A stretch of DNA of 64,000 nucleotides from Methanosarcinales archaeon (GCA_905339155.1 CAJPFJ010000003.1:37639-101638); one strand, 5' to 3'. Positions 43,192 to 50,574 are shown, numbered from the stretch's first letter. A program made the numbers and translations. Notes: a model not told the origin generated them from the sequence alone.

Positions 43192-43410
43192 ATGTCAACA
43201 ACCATTACAATAAACGAAAGAACAAAAGAAAGGTTATCGGATTATAAATTCGGTGATTGGACATTCGATGATGTTATAAATATGCTTATGAACAAGGTGT
43301 CCATTGAGGACATAAGCGCGGAACATATCAAAGAACATTATCGCCGCCTTGCCAATTTTAAAGGGATTTCAAAAGAAAAATTTAAATCTCGAATAAAGAA
43401 AATAACCTAA
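43192..43410 (+). CDS. Antitoxin (VapB/DUF7557-like)
   Basis: A 72-residue protein beginning STTITINERTKERLSDYKFG, then WTFDDVINMLMNK, the strand-helix-helix arrangement of archaeal ribbon-helix-helix antitoxins, with a basic tail (KEKFKSRIKKIT). The toxin gene begins 16 bases downstream. A perfect palindrome directly precedes the start, supporting autoregulation. Confidence 0.75.
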   Translation: MSTTITINERTKERLSDYKFGDWTFDDVINMLMNKVSIEDISAEHIKEHYRRLANFKGISKEKFKSRIKKIT

Positions 43411-43426
43411 ATGGAAGTTGAAATAA

Positions 43427-43714
43427 TTGAGCAGAGACCCAACTCTATACGAAGTTCTAATCGATGAAAGAGTTGAAAAAGATTTAGAAGACGTCCCAAA
43501 ATATGTTGTTGAGAAATTTCTAAAGCTACTTGATGAGTTTGAGAAAAATCCTATTCGACCAAGATCTGGTTTTGATGTGAAGCCCCTGGAAGGATATCCA
43601 AGTAATACATATCGATTAAGGATTGGTAAGTATAGGGTTCTTTATGCAGTGGACAATGAGAACAAGAAAGTTCGGATAACTTCGGTCCAGCATAGAGGTG
43701 ATGCATATAAGTGA
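43427..43714 (+). CDS. RelE/ParE-family toxin
   Basis: A 95-residue protein with the RelE core: [20 protein letters not shown], then [20 protein letters not shown] and [14 protein letters not shown]. The start is a TTG at 43427, since no in-frame ATG lies upstream in the gap. The frame is complete. Between 43715 and 43892 short frames on both strands have no recognisable content. Confidence 0.78.
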   Translation: MSRDPTLYEVLIDERVEKDLEDVPKYVVEKFLKLLDEFEKNPIRPRSGFDVKPLEGYPSNTYRLRIGKYRVLYAVDNENKKVRITSVQHRGDAYK

Positions 43715-43940
43715 GGGATGTGCATCTCATCGTAGGTATTTTTGGGCAAACCGCCGAAAAGGTAAAGCAGGATTTTATACCAGCACTTGTCCACTTGAGG
43801 GCACAGTCCAGAGAGAAAATTATCGAAAAGCGGCAGAATATACGCAATATGTGAAAGATATTTATCAAAATTATTTAAATAAGGACGACTAATGGAAAAT
43901 ACACATTAATACTATTGGATGAAATTTCGCAAGCTATAAT

Positions 43941-44348
43941 ATGAAACCATTTCCCTTTTTACCAGTATCAGATAAAAAGCTCACAAAAACCGAACGGAAA
44001 GAAGCACGCGCTCGTATTGATCAGTATTACCAAAAGAAATTAGCTGAATTACAAAAATATATTTATGAATCATTTAGAGAGTTTTACGCGGCGGGTAAGA
44101 TGAATGTATTTGAGCTTGATCGCATAATCCATATTTATCATAAACAGTCACAAGAGTTGTTTTTCTTTTATTATATTGACCAAAACAAGCAGATGACAGG
44201 CCTTAAATACTACAATCATATTAAAATTGTAGTATGGTGGTTTTTCCCAAAAACACCCATTTACCGGATGAAAAAAGTTATGTTCATTTATAAGCTTTCT
44301 GTGAAGGATAGAAAAAACTTTGAGCGTATGAATTTCAAGTTCGATTAA
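43941..44348 (+). CDS. Hypothetical protein (135 aa)
   Basis: The product starts MKPFPFLPVSDKKLTKTERK and is basic and helical throughout, with an aromatic segment (HIKIVVWWFFPKTPIYRMKK) that may associate with membrane or nucleic acid. No family is recognised. It is convergent with a truncated RelE gene and overlaps its 3' end by four bases. Confidence 0.4.
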   Translation: MKPFPFLPVSDKKLTKTERKEARARIDQYYQKKLAELQKYIYESFREFYAAGKMNVFELDRIIHIYHKQSQELFFFYYIDQNKQMTGLKYYNHIKIVVWWFFPKTPIYRMKKVMFIYKLSVKDRKNFERMNFKFD

Positions 44349-44494
44349 GATTCTGTAATCCCAACCCTGATCCGATAAATATTTCTTGTTCCAGCCAGTT
44401 TTTTTAGAGATTCTTTTATTCTCTGAATGTCGTGATTTGGAAATTTCTTAATTTCTCTAATCGCATTTCTTTCGATAAGAACATCATAGCTCAT
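44345..44494 (-). pseudogene. RelE-type toxin with internal deletion
   Basis: From ATG 44494 the product reads MSYDVLIERNAIREIKKFPN, then IQRIKESLKKLA and directly GTRNIYRIRVGI, ending at TES. The middle and the C-terminal strand (normally YRI-x-Y and a His-Arg pair) are missing, leaving 49 residues instead of about 85. It overlaps its antitoxin by 11 bases. Probably inactive. Confidence 0.6.
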
Positions 44495-44681
44495 TATCGA
44501 TTTCCTCAAATGGAATAAACTCAGTTTCCTCACGCCCTGCTCTTGAAAGATAACTCTTTATGGCTTTTATTTCTTCGGTATCAGGAAACACTTCACCCAT
44601 AAGAAGCAACGTCTCTACGTGGTCTAGTTTTCTTATGACGTCGTCCAATTTTGCACTAATATTTTCTGTTTCAGCTTCCAA
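44484..44681 (-). CDS. Antitoxin partner of the truncated RelE
   Basis: The recognisable part reads EAETENISAKLDDVIRKLDH, VETLLLMGEVFP, EIKAIKSYLSRAGREE and FIPFEEIDNEL, the usual coiled-coil plus acidic tail of a RelE-type antitoxin. I placed the start at TTG 44681; the open frame extends to 44801, but that part looks unrelated, so the native start may be lost. It overlaps the truncated toxin gene. Confidence 0.5.
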   Translation of the reverse strand: MEAETENISAKLDDVIRKLDHVETLLLMGEVFPDTEEIKAIKSYLSRAGREETEFIPFEEIDNEL

Positions 44682-44968
44682 GTCTATGAATCTAAATTGA
44701 TAATAGATAAATTCTTTGAGGCCTTGTCGTATTATTAAACAGGGTTGTAGCCGGGCTGCTGCATCCTGGGGGCCATTTGATGATTTATATTGTTTCTTCA
44801 ATATTTATTCGTTTATTCATATCTAATTGGAACTCGCCGTATAGTGTGAGGTGTCTGCTCGCAACACAGCGTTTGATCTCAAAAATGAATATAAGGCTAA
44901 ATTATACGATATTTTCATGCTTATTTTATCCTACTTGTACTATTCCATATCAATCCTTGTTCTTTATA

Positions 44969-44993
44969 GGCGCATCTCCCCGGGAGATTTGCC
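44969..44993 (-). terminator. Inverted repeat downstream of the PhaE-like gene
   Basis: On the minus strand GGCAAATCTCCCG and GGGAGATGCGCC form a near-perfect hairpin about 70 bases after the PhaE-like stop. It may end that transcript. No long T run follows, so the role is uncertain. Confidence 0.35.
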
Positions 44994-45063
44994 ATTTTCT
45001 TGGAAAGTTTTTAGCATTAATTCATTTAATATATCACTCCTTCATGTCTTTTCTTCCTCGGTT

Positions 45064-46152
45064 TTATTTGTTCATATACGCGCCTGTGGAACAAGAATAT
45101 GATTTCATCCACATCTTGGATAGGATGGTAAATGTATCTGCGTATAATCTGGTAGCATTCTTTACAGGCTCCAGAAACTCTTCAAACGGTCTGGCTATGG
45201 GTCTATTCACAAAGAAATTATCAAATGCCTTTACATACGTTTTTGCCCATAGATCACAAAATTCTTTATTTGCATCTGGATCGGCTGTTTGTTTTGAGAG
45301 TTCCATAGCCTTCTGTGACACTTTTTCAAAGGTAGATATCCAGGATTTGTAGAGGTTCAGATTTCTGTTTGCACTCTGCAAGAAATACTCCAATACTTTT
45401 TTTGATGGTGGCATTGACTGAACAAACAGGTTGCCATATGTCTCGTGATATGCATCCATCCATAAGGTATAAAATTCCTTATATTGTTCTGGTGTAGCAT
45501 CTTTTGAAAGAAGATACGCTTTCTCAAACAGCGTATTTGTGGATTCAAACCAGGTCTTGTATAGTTTTAAACAGGAATCCTGCCACATTCTTGAAACGGC
45601 TGTGTAGCTACCGAACATTATCTGAGAGAGATCTTTCTTTTCTTCGCCCTCCACTCTTATCTGTTTCTCCGGTTTGTATCTCTCTTCATGACCTTGTCTT
45701 ACCGTTTCTTGCATCCCCCTCTGTCTTTCTTGTTCGTACTTTTCCTGCTTTTCCCTATAACCCCTCTCCTGATCTTCCGGATTTGGTTGACCTATCCCTT
45801 TTCTTTCTTCCCACCATGAAGATGGGGTTGTTGATACGGTTTTTCGAGCTTTTGTTTGAGAAATACCTTTCTTTTCTTCACCCTCCGCTCTCATCTGTTT
45901 CTCCGGTTTGTATCTCTCTTCATGACCTTGTCTTACCGTTTCTTGCATCCTTTCTTGTTCATACTTTTCCTGCTTTTCCCTGTAAACCCTCTCCTGATCT
46001 TCCGGATTTGGTTGACCTATCCCTTTTCTTTCTTCCCACCATGAAGATGGGGTTGTTGAGACAGTTATACGAGCACCTGTCTGAGAAATACCTTTCCTTT
46101 GTTTATTCACATCTTTTCTCTCTTCAGTTTTTTTTCCCATATTTTTTCCCAT
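45064..46152 (-). CDS. PhaE-like polyhydroxyalkanoate synthase subunit with a duplicated N-terminal repeat
   Basis: A 362-residue protein. Residues 20-94 and 95-172 are two near-identical charged repeats containing TVSTTPSSWWEERKGIGQP. From about residue 178 the sequence (MWQDSCLKLYKTWFESTNTL, later EYFLQSANRNLNLYKSWIST) follows the PhaE subunit of class III PHA synthases. PhaE activates PhaC at the granule surface. No phaC lies in this window, so a granule-associated or scaffold role is also possible. ATG 46152 follows GGAGAG. Confidence 0.65.
   Translation of the reverse strand: MGKNMGKKTEERKDVNKQRKGISQTGARITVSTTPSSWWEERKGIGQPNPEDQERVYREKQEKYEQERMQETVRQGHEERYKPEKQMRAEGEEKKGISQTKARKTVSTTPSSWWEERKGIGQPNPEDQERGYREKQEKYEQERQRGMQETVRQGHEERYKPEKQIRVEGEEKKDLSQIMFGSYTAVSRMWQDSCLKLYKTWFESTNTLFEKAYLLSKDATPEQYKEFYTLWMDAYHETYGNLFVQSMPPSKKVLEYFLQSANRNLNLYKSWISTFEKVSQKAMELSKQTADPDANKEFCDLWAKTYVKAFDNFFVNRPIARPFEEFLEPVKNATRLYADTFTILSKMWMKSYSCSTGAYMNK
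45637..45870 (-). repeat. Tandem coding repeat, unit 2
   Basis: It encodes residues 95-172 of the PhaE-like protein. It matches unit 1 almost base for base and has a three-residue QRG insertion. The high identity points to a recent duplication. Confidence 0.8.
45871..46095 (-). repeat. Tandem coding repeat, unit 1
   Basis: It encodes residues 20-94 of the PhaE-like protein, including TPSSWWEERKGIGQPNPED and RQGHEERYKPEKQ. Its copy follows directly downstream. Confidence 0.8.
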
Positions 46153-46166
46153 ATTATTCTCTCCTT

Positions 46167-46361
46167 TTAATTTATTTTATTCTGAATCCTGCAGTCCAGA
46201 GCGTTTGAATTTCTGTTTTGATGTCCTACCAACGCTCTTTCCATGTCCATCTCCTCAACCCTCTTCCATGAAGACCCGTTATCGATGAGTTCATCCAAAG
46301 TATCTTCGTTTAACACATAGTAGTTGGCATTGGGATTGAGATAATCTCCATTTTCCATCAA
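46167..46361 (-). CDS. Small hypothetical protein upstream of the PhaE-like gene
   Basis: A 64-residue product with NPNANYYVLNEDTLDELIDN and SWKRVEEMDMERALVGHQ. It ends 14 bases before the PhaE-like start on the same strand, so it is likely the first gene of that unit. No family is recognised. Two ATGs occur at the start. Confidence 0.4.
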   Translation of the reverse strand: MMENGDYLNPNANYYVLNEDTLDELIDNGSSWKRVEEMDMERALVGHQNRNSNALDCRIQNKIN

Positions 46362-46466
46362 CTATGATGTCAACAAAAGACTCTTCACTAATTTGCTAAG
46401 ACGAAACCCCATAACTTAATTTCTCTAGATATGTATCAATGAATGTTCTTATATTTACGAATATCG

Positions 46467-46528
46467 GTTAAAATGAACGATTGGATAATTTTAAATATGA
46501 ATGAAACATTCAATATATTGTTTTCCAG
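46467..46528 (+). promoter_or_regulatory. Stress-island promoter, copy P1
   Basis: Upstream box TAAAATGAACGATTGGA, TATA element TTTTAAATA (46489-46497) and the downstream block AATGAAACATTCAATATATT plus GTTTTCCAG. It aligns with four other promoters at 47553, 50391, 51681 and 52755. It drives the first YqjD/YqjE-like pair; the 5' UTR is about 75 bases and lacks the conserved leader hairpin. Confidence 0.7.
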
Positions 46529-46595
46529 CGACTACGGGGAGGGAGAATTTGCCATTCCCACCTTAATTGATCAGTTACATTGTGGAGGTTAATTT

Positions 46596-46835
46596 ATGCA
46601 AGAAACAGAACCAATAGAACAAGAAGAAATAAAAGAGATAAAGAATGTACTCAGTGACCTGACCGCCAAATTTGAAAACAAATTTGATGAACTATCTAAA
46701 TCAATAGCGAAAAAAGTCGGGGAGCAAAAAGAACATGCTGAGGGGAAGATAAGCGAAAATCCTCTTGCTTATATGGCAGGAGCATTCGTAGGCGGGGTGA
46801 TCGTGGGTTACGTGATCGGGAGGGGAAAAGGTTAG
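46596..46835 (+). CDS. YqjD/ElaB-like tail-anchored protein, copy 1
   Basis: A 79-residue protein with a charged coiled-coil N-terminus (EEIKEIKNVLSDLTAKFENK) and a C-terminal glycine-zipper helix (NPLAYMAGAFVGGVIVGYVI plus GRGKG). This is the layout of DUF883/YqjD-ElaB proteins, which are membrane- and ribosome-associated in stationary phase in E. coli. GGAGG precedes the ATG. The next gene overlaps by one base and resembles YqjE, as in the bacterial yqjD-yqjE pair. Confidence 0.65.
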   Translation: MQETEPIEQEEIKEIKNVLSDLTAKFENKFDELSKSIAKKVGEQKEHAEGKISENPLAYMAGAFVGGVIVGYVIGRGKG

Positions 46836-47119
46836 TGCGGCAAAATATAATAGATTTTCTCTCCGGCCTTTCAAAATCGATAATACAGGGATTTATCGAG
46901 CATGGTGGAATTGGCAATTCCATAGAAGAAGGTATAGAGAAATTTAAAAAAAACCTTTTTATCATCGGGGTTGCGATCTCACTCGCAGCCACGGGGTTTT
47001 TCTTGACCCTCTGGGGAATTGCATCAGTCATTGATGCGATGTTCACTATGCAAGGTTTTGGATTTGTATTGATAGGTTTAATTGGGATGTTGACCGGGGC
47101 GCTTGTATATAAGAAATAG
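46835..47119 (+). CDS. YqjE/holin-like membrane protein, copy 1
   Basis: A 94-residue protein starting at a GTG that overlaps the previous stop. A soluble amphipathic part (IDFLSGLSKSIIQGFIEHGG) is followed by two helices (FIIGVAISLAATGFFLTLWG and GFGFVLIGLIGMLTGALVY). The profile matches the YqjE/phage-holin-3-like family. It probably acts with the YqjD-like partner at the membrane under stress. Copies at 49591 and, decayed, at 42300. Confidence 0.65.
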   Translation: MRQNIIDFLSGLSKSIIQGFIEHGGIGNSIEEGIEKFKKNLFIIGVAISLAATGFFLTLWGIASVIDAMFTMQGFGFVLIGLIGMLTGALVYKK

Positions 47120-47286
47120 AACAGGGTATATGGTATCCTTTAATAGTAAGTATACATAATAGATAATATCTAGTGGCGGGCATAACAGCAGGTAATACCG
47201 ATAATTCTCTGAATTCTTTGGATTTTACCATAGCTGTGATTTCGCTGCAAGATTAATATAAGATTTTGTATAAACGGAGGAAGACT

Positions 47287-47466
47287 ATGAAAAGCAGTAC
47301 ACAGGACAAGGCAGAAGGCAAAATCCATAAAGTGAAGGGTGAGGTCAAGGAAATCGCCGGGAAAATCAGCAAGAATCCCGACCTGGAAACAAAAGGCAAA
47401 GAAGAAAAGATAGCCGGCAAAGTCCAGGAAAAGGTCGGCCAGATCAAGAAGGTCTTTGGGAAATAG
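47287..47466 (+). CDS. CsbD-family stress protein, copy 1
   Basis: A 59-residue highly charged protein: KAEGKIHKVKGEVKEIAGKI, then KEEKIAGKVQEKVGQIKKVF. CsbD proteins are small, helical and induced by general stress in bacteria. The ATG follows GGAGG by 5 bases. A hairpin lies 20 bases after the stop. The minus-strand copy at 50575 shares the end KKVFGK and the flanking hairpin region. Confidence 0.85.
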   Translation: MKSSTQDKAEGKIHKVKGEVKEIAGKISKNPDLETKGKEEKIAGKVQEKVGQIKKVFGK

Positions 47467-47485
47467 AACCGCGAATTATTTAACC

Positions 47486-47504
47486 GCACATCTTGAGAAT
47501 GTGC
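47486..47504 (+). terminator. Hairpin after csbD copy 1
   Basis: GCACAT pairs with ATGTGC around a 7-base loop. The following AAATTTCTATTTTCTCC is shared with the region after csbD copy 2, so the whole 3' flank is conserved. Confidence 0.5.
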
Positions 47505-47552
47505 GCCTTAAATTTCTATTTTCTCCTTTTTTCTATTTGATGCATTCAATCG

Positions 47553-47618
47553 TTTAAAATTAAATGAATGATCAGAAAGTTTAAATACTAATGAAACCTT
47601 CAGTATATTGTTTGCCAG
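47553..47618 (+). promoter_or_regulatory. Stress-island promoter, copy P2
   Basis: Box TTAAAATTAAATGAATGATC plus AG, TATA element TTTAAATA (47580-47587), then ACTAATGAAACCTTCAGTAT and ATTGTTTGCCAG. It drives the cupredoxin-lmo0937-HtrA-YqjD-YqjE unit. The 5' UTR is about 180 bases and contains the structured leader at 47648-47707. Confidence 0.75.
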
Positions 47619-47647
47619 CGAGTGAACTAGAGGAGTGGGAATTTATA

Positions 47648-47707
47648 GTGCTCTACTCCTGCATCAGTTTCCCATTGGATCAAGATCCTGATGTGTGAGA
47701 AGGGCAC
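47648..47707 (+). promoter_or_regulatory. Structured leader RNA, copy P2
   Basis: GTGC (47648-47651) pairs with GCAC (47704-47707). GCATCAG (47661-47667) pairs with CTGATGT (47688-47694, closing G-U). Inside, GGAT-CAAG-ATCC forms a hairpin. The same element lies in the P5 leader with CACCAG/CTGGTG, a compensatory change, and in a diverged form in P4. The gene start is 80 bases further. It could be a riboswitch, RNA thermometer or protein-binding leader. Confidence 0.6.
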
Positions 47708-47789
47708 ATTCCATTAATCCCTACTGGAAAACAATCGGTTAAAGAAATATAGGAAATATCAGGAATTTCATAATGTGAGGGAGGTTAAC

Positions 47790-48170
47790 ATGAAAAAAAC
47801 ATTGATTATTGGATTGTTAGTGATATTTGTATTAATAAGCGGATGCACCACTACGACTACGACCACACCTGCCGGGGAACCAACACCAGGAGAAACAACA
47901 CCAGCACAGATATCCACAGAACAACAGGTAAATATTAAAGACTATAATTTCGTTCCCGATATTGCAGAAGTCCCAATGGGAACAACCGTGACCTGGGTTA
48001 ATGATGATAATGTCCCGCACACAATAACCTCAGTATCAGGTTCATTTGACTCAGGAAGTATCGGTCCAGGTAAAACATACAGCTACAAATTCAATCAAGC
48101 CGGAACATTTGAATATAGCTGTACAAACCATCCAACCATGCCGCACGGGAAAGTAGTCGTGAGAGGTTAA
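47790..48170 (+). CDS. Cupredoxin-domain lipoprotein (plastocyanin/azurin-like)
   Basis: A 126-residue protein with a lipoprotein signal (LVIFVLISGCTTTT), a Thr/Pro-rich linker and a type I copper domain: PMGTTVTWVNDDNVPHTITS gives the first His and FEYSCTNHPTMPHGKVVV the Cys, His and Met ligands. It should be an anchored electron carrier or copper protein outside the membrane. It is the first gene after the P2 leader, with GGGAGG before ATG 47790. Confidence 0.85.
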   Translation: MKKTLIIGLLVIFVLISGCTTTTTTTPAGEPTPGETTPAQISTEQQVNIKDYNFVPDIAEVPMGTTVTWVNDDNVPHTITSVSGSFDSGSIGPGKTYSYKFNQAGTFEYSCTNHPTMPHGKVVVRG

Positions 48171-48173
48171 ATC

Positions 48174-48323
48174 ATGGACACGCTAGAAACAATAGTTGTG
48201 ATTCTGTTGATCCTATGGCTATTGGGATCGCTTGGGTCAGTTGGCGCCTTGATCAACATATTGCTGGTCATTGCTATCATTCTGATATTGCTCAGAATCA
48301 TCGAAGGACGAAGACCTTTATAG
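48174..48323 (+). CDS. lmo0937-type two-helix membrane miniprotein, copy 1
   Basis: A 49-residue protein: TIVVILLILWLLGSLGSVGA, then ILLVIAIILILLRIIEGRRP. It matches the lmo0937 family of small stress-linked membrane proteins. It lies 3 bases after the cupredoxin stop. A close copy is on the minus strand at 52450, also behind the conserved leader, so the leader and this gene travel together. Confidence 0.75.
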   Translation: MDTLETIVVILLILWLLGSLGSVGALINILLVIAIILILLRIIEGRRPL

Positions 48324-48359
48324 AGGATAGAAAAGGTAACAAAGTTCGTGGAGGATAAT

Positions 48360-49319
48360 ATGGCAAATTTTGACGATACAGTTGTCGGAGCTGTAGAAAA
48401 GGTAATACCAAGCGTAGTGAACATTAGTGAAGTAAAGCTAATGAAAGATGCATACCTGAAAGTCCATCCAATTCCTGGAGTAGGTTCGGGCTTTATAATA
48501 ACAGAGGACGGGTATATTCTTACAAATGCTCATGTTGTGCTTGGGTCCACTGAGATAAAAGTGGCAATGGAAGATGGGAAGATATTCCAGGGGGAGGTAC
48601 GGGGCCTTGATTCCATTCTGGATATTGCAGTGCTCAAGATCAAAGCCAGCAATTTGCCTTTGCCTGAGATCGCCAAAAACAATAATCTAAAAATAGGGCA
48701 AATGGCTATAGCTATAGGCAGTCCCCTGGGACTTGTGGGCGGCCCAACAGTAACATCAGGCGTTATAAGCGCATTGAACCGCTCTATCCAGACTGAAGTG
48801 ACATTCATGGAAGGATTGATACAGACAGATGCAGCCATCAATCCAGGTAACAGCGGAGGTCCCTTGATAAATAGCAGTGGTGTAGTGATAGGGATTAACA
48901 GCGCCATCATACCTTTTGCGCAGGGAATTGGTTTTGCTATCCCGATACAGGCAGCCATGTGGGCAGCCGAGCAGCTGATAGAACACGGTGAAATCGTAAG
49001 GCCATGGATCAGCTTCAATGCTGTTGATGTAAACCCAAAGCTTGTGGCATACTATGATCTTCCTACGGAAAAAGGGGTTGTTGTTACCAATGTGATACCC
49101 AAAAGTGAAGCAGACAGATCAGGCATCGAAGTTGCGGACATCCTTATCCGCATGGATGATATTGATATCAATAATGTCAGGGATCTGATTAAAGTCCTGA
49201 CCAAACACAAAGTGGGTGACACAGTTACTATGGAGTTTTTCAGGGGGCAGAAAAAAGTAAAGATCAATACTGTGCTTGAGGCGGCTCCAACTACCCGGCG
49301 GCCACCTGTGGCAAGGTGA
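48360..49319 (+). CDS. HtrA/Deg-like serine protease with PDZ domain, no signal peptide
   Basis: A 319-residue protein. The trypsin-like domain carries the triad His in LTNAHVVLG, Asp in LDIAVLKI and Ser in NPGNSGGPLINS. A C-terminal PDZ domain has GVVVTNVIPKSEADRSGIE and ILIRMDDIDINNVRDL. There is no N-terminal membrane segment, so it should act in the cytoplasm on damaged proteins. ATG 48360 chosen for its GGAGG; GTG 48348 is in frame. It is co-directional within the P2 unit. Confidence 0.9.
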   Translation: MANFDDTVVGAVEKVIPSVVNISEVKLMKDAYLKVHPIPGVGSGFIITEDGYILTNAHVVLGSTEIKVAMEDGKIFQGEVRGLDSILDIAVLKIKASNLPLPEIAKNNNLKIGQMAIAIGSPLGLVGGPTVTSGVISALNRSIQTEVTFMEGLIQTDAAINPGNSGGPLINSSGVVIGINSAIIPFAQGIGFAIPIQAAMWAAEQLIEHGEIVRPWISFNAVDVNPKLVAYYDLPTEKGVVVTNVIPKSEADRSGIEVADILIRMDDIDINNVRDLIKVLTKHKVGDTVTMEFFRGQKKVKINTVLEAAPTTRRPPVAR

Positions 49320-49351
49320 AAAATTACGTATTTTATTTTGGAGGTTAACTT

Positions 49352-49591
49352 ATGCAAGAAGAAGAACAAGTTGTAAGACAAGAAATAAAAGATATAAAAC
49401 ATACACTCAGTGAACTGACAGCTAAATATGAAGACAAATTTGATGAACTATCTAAATCAATAGGGAAAACAGTCATGGAGCAAAAAGAATCTGCTGAAGC
49501 TAAAGTGAATGAAAACCCTCTTGCTTATATGGCAGGAGCATTCGTTGGCGGAGTTTTCGTGGGTTACTTGCTCGGTAGGGGAAAAGGCTAG
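49352..49591 (+). CDS. YqjD/ElaB-like tail-anchored protein, copy 2
   Basis: A 79-residue protein, clearly paralogous to the 46596 copy: EIKDIKHTLSELTAKYEDKF, then NPLAYMAGAFVGGVFVGYLL plus GRGKG. The same ribosome-binding region (TGGAGGTTAACTT) precedes it. It follows HtrA by 32 bases and so belongs to the P2 unit. Confidence 0.65.
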   Translation: MQEEEQVVRQEIKDIKHTLSELTAKYEDKFDELSKSIGKTVMEQKESAEAKVNENPLAYMAGAFVGGVFVGYLLGRGKG

Positions 49592-49878
49592 TGCAGCAAA
49601 GTATAATAGATTTTCTTTCCGGCCTTTCAAAATCTATAATTCAGGGCTTTATCGAGCATGGTGGAATTGGAAATTCCATAGAAGAAGGTATAGAGAAATC
49701 CAGGAGAAAGTTATTTATTACCGGGGTTGCGATCTCACTCGCAGCCACGGGATTTTTCTTGACCCTGTGGGGAATTGCATCAGTTATTGATGTCATGTTC
49801 ACTATGCGAGGCATTGGATTTGTATTGATAGGTTTAATTGGGATGTTGACCGGAGCGCTACTTATTTATAAAAAGTAG
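49591..49878 (+). CDS. YqjE/holin-like membrane protein, copy 2
   Basis: A 95-residue protein nearly identical over the N-terminus (IIDFLSGLSKSIIQGFIEHG) and membrane helices to the 46835 copy. It starts at a GTG overlapping the previous stop by one base. The last gene of the P2 unit. Confidence 0.65.
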   Translation: MQQSIIDFLSGLSKSIIQGFIEHGGIGNSIEEGIEKSRRKLFITGVAISLAATGFFLTLWGIASVIDVMFTMRGIGFVLIGLIGMLTGALLIYKK

Positions 49879-49931
49879 ATAGCCTTTAGCTTTCACAACA
49901 CGTTTTTCCAATTATTGTTCTCAAAGTAATG

Positions 49932-49977
49932 CTATACCAAAATTTTAATATTCGCTTTCCTGTGAATTTCTTTTAAT
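49932..49977 (-). pseudogene. Tiny integrase C-terminal scrap
   Basis: The minus strand reads LKEIHRKANIKILV-stop, matching LKEIYSKVNIKILA-stop at the end of the tRNA-Lys integrase fragment (20652). Nothing else of the gene survives. It indicates a former relative of that recombinase here. Confidence 0.4.
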
Positions 49978-50039
49978 CATATCCACAACAAGTTTTTGTC
50001 AATGAACCAAGAATCTCCCGGCTTTAGCCGTGGAGAGTG

Positions 50040-50315
50040 TCAACTTTTGTGCTCCAGCATATCTCCTATGTACGTACCTATGATGAATAGAACTGCAAGG
50101 ATTATAACTTCTATAAATACGGCAGCTCCGACTAAACTGCCCAGCAGCAGAATTTCTCTACCTCCAAATAATCCCAGTATAACCATTATAGCACCCAGAA
50201 TTATTCCAATCACAATTCCTTTTTTAAGTAGCGCTGAGCGGTCTTCTTTTCCTGGTTTTATATAGCCATAAATAATTCCTATTATAACTATTAATATTTC
50301 AAATGTATATGCCAT
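50040..50315 (-). CDS. Small four-helix membrane protein
   Basis: A 91-residue protein with a short cytoplasmic loop (GYIKPGKEDRSALLKKG) and hydrophobic segments (IVIGIILGAIMVILGLF, GAAVFIEVIILAVLFIIGTY) ending in GDMLEHKS. Similar proteins occur in many archaea without known role. It is behind promoter P3 and is preceded by a mini-ORF that carries its GGAGG. Confidence 0.6.
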   Translation of the reverse strand: MAYTFEILIVIIGIIYGYIKPGKEDRSALLKKGIVIGIILGAIMVILGLFGGREILLLGSLVGAAVFIEVIILAVLFIIGTYIGDMLEHKS

Positions 50316-50316
50316 A

Positions 50317-50370
50317 CTATCCTCCTTTTATTAAATTTAACAGTTCTATTTCTTCTTGTTCTTCTCGCAT
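50317..50370 (-). CDS. 17-codon leader ORF derived from a YqjD-like gene start
   Basis: ATG 50370 is preceded by the same TGTGGAGGTTAATTT found before the 46596 gene. The frame reads MREEQEEIELLNLIKGG and stops one base before the next ATG (50315). Its last codons form the GGAGG of that gene. It looks like a YqjD-like promoter and start captured by the membrane gene. Confidence 0.4.
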   Translation of the reverse strand: MREEQEEIELLNLIKGG

Positions 50371-50390
50371 AAATTAACCTCCACATTGCA

Positions 50391-50460
50391 ACGGGCAAAC
50401 AATATACTAAAGGTTTAAATCGTATTTAAAACCCTCTGATCTTTCATTTAATTTTAAAGG
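50391..50460 (-). promoter_or_regulatory. Stress-island promoter, copy P3
   Basis: Minus strand: TTTAAAATTAAATGAAAGAT plus CAGA, TATA element TTTTAAATA (50423-50431), then ACCTTTAGTATATTGTTTG. It drives the 50040 membrane gene. The leader is short, without the conserved hairpin. Confidence 0.7.
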
Positions 50461-50550
50461 CTATTTCTCCAAATATAATAAGCGATCATAATTAAACTAT
50501 ATAACCAATAGGAAGAAAAAAGAAAAGAGGAGAAAATAGAAATTTGAGGC

Positions 50551-50564
50551 GCACGTCATCGTGC
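50551..50564 (-). terminator. Hairpin after csbD copy 2
   Basis: GCAC-GATGAC-GTGC in the RNA, followed by GCCTCAAATTTCTATTTTCT. The layout matches the region after csbD copy 1. Confidence 0.4.
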
Positions 50565-50574
50565 ATACGCTGTT

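Noticed and set aside
43711..43892. Short frames after the second RelE toxin, in two registers
   Set aside because: Both look vaguely protein-like, but neither has a start signal or similarity; not enough to call a gene.
45637..46095. Repeats of about 230 bases as a CRISPR or mobile repeat
   Set aside because: They are in frame within one protein and encode the same charged peptide, so this is an intragenic duplication.
46660..47046. Minus-strand open frame antisense to the YqjD/YqjE-like pair
   Set aside because: It is a shadow of the two conserved plus-strand genes and has no start signal or domain.
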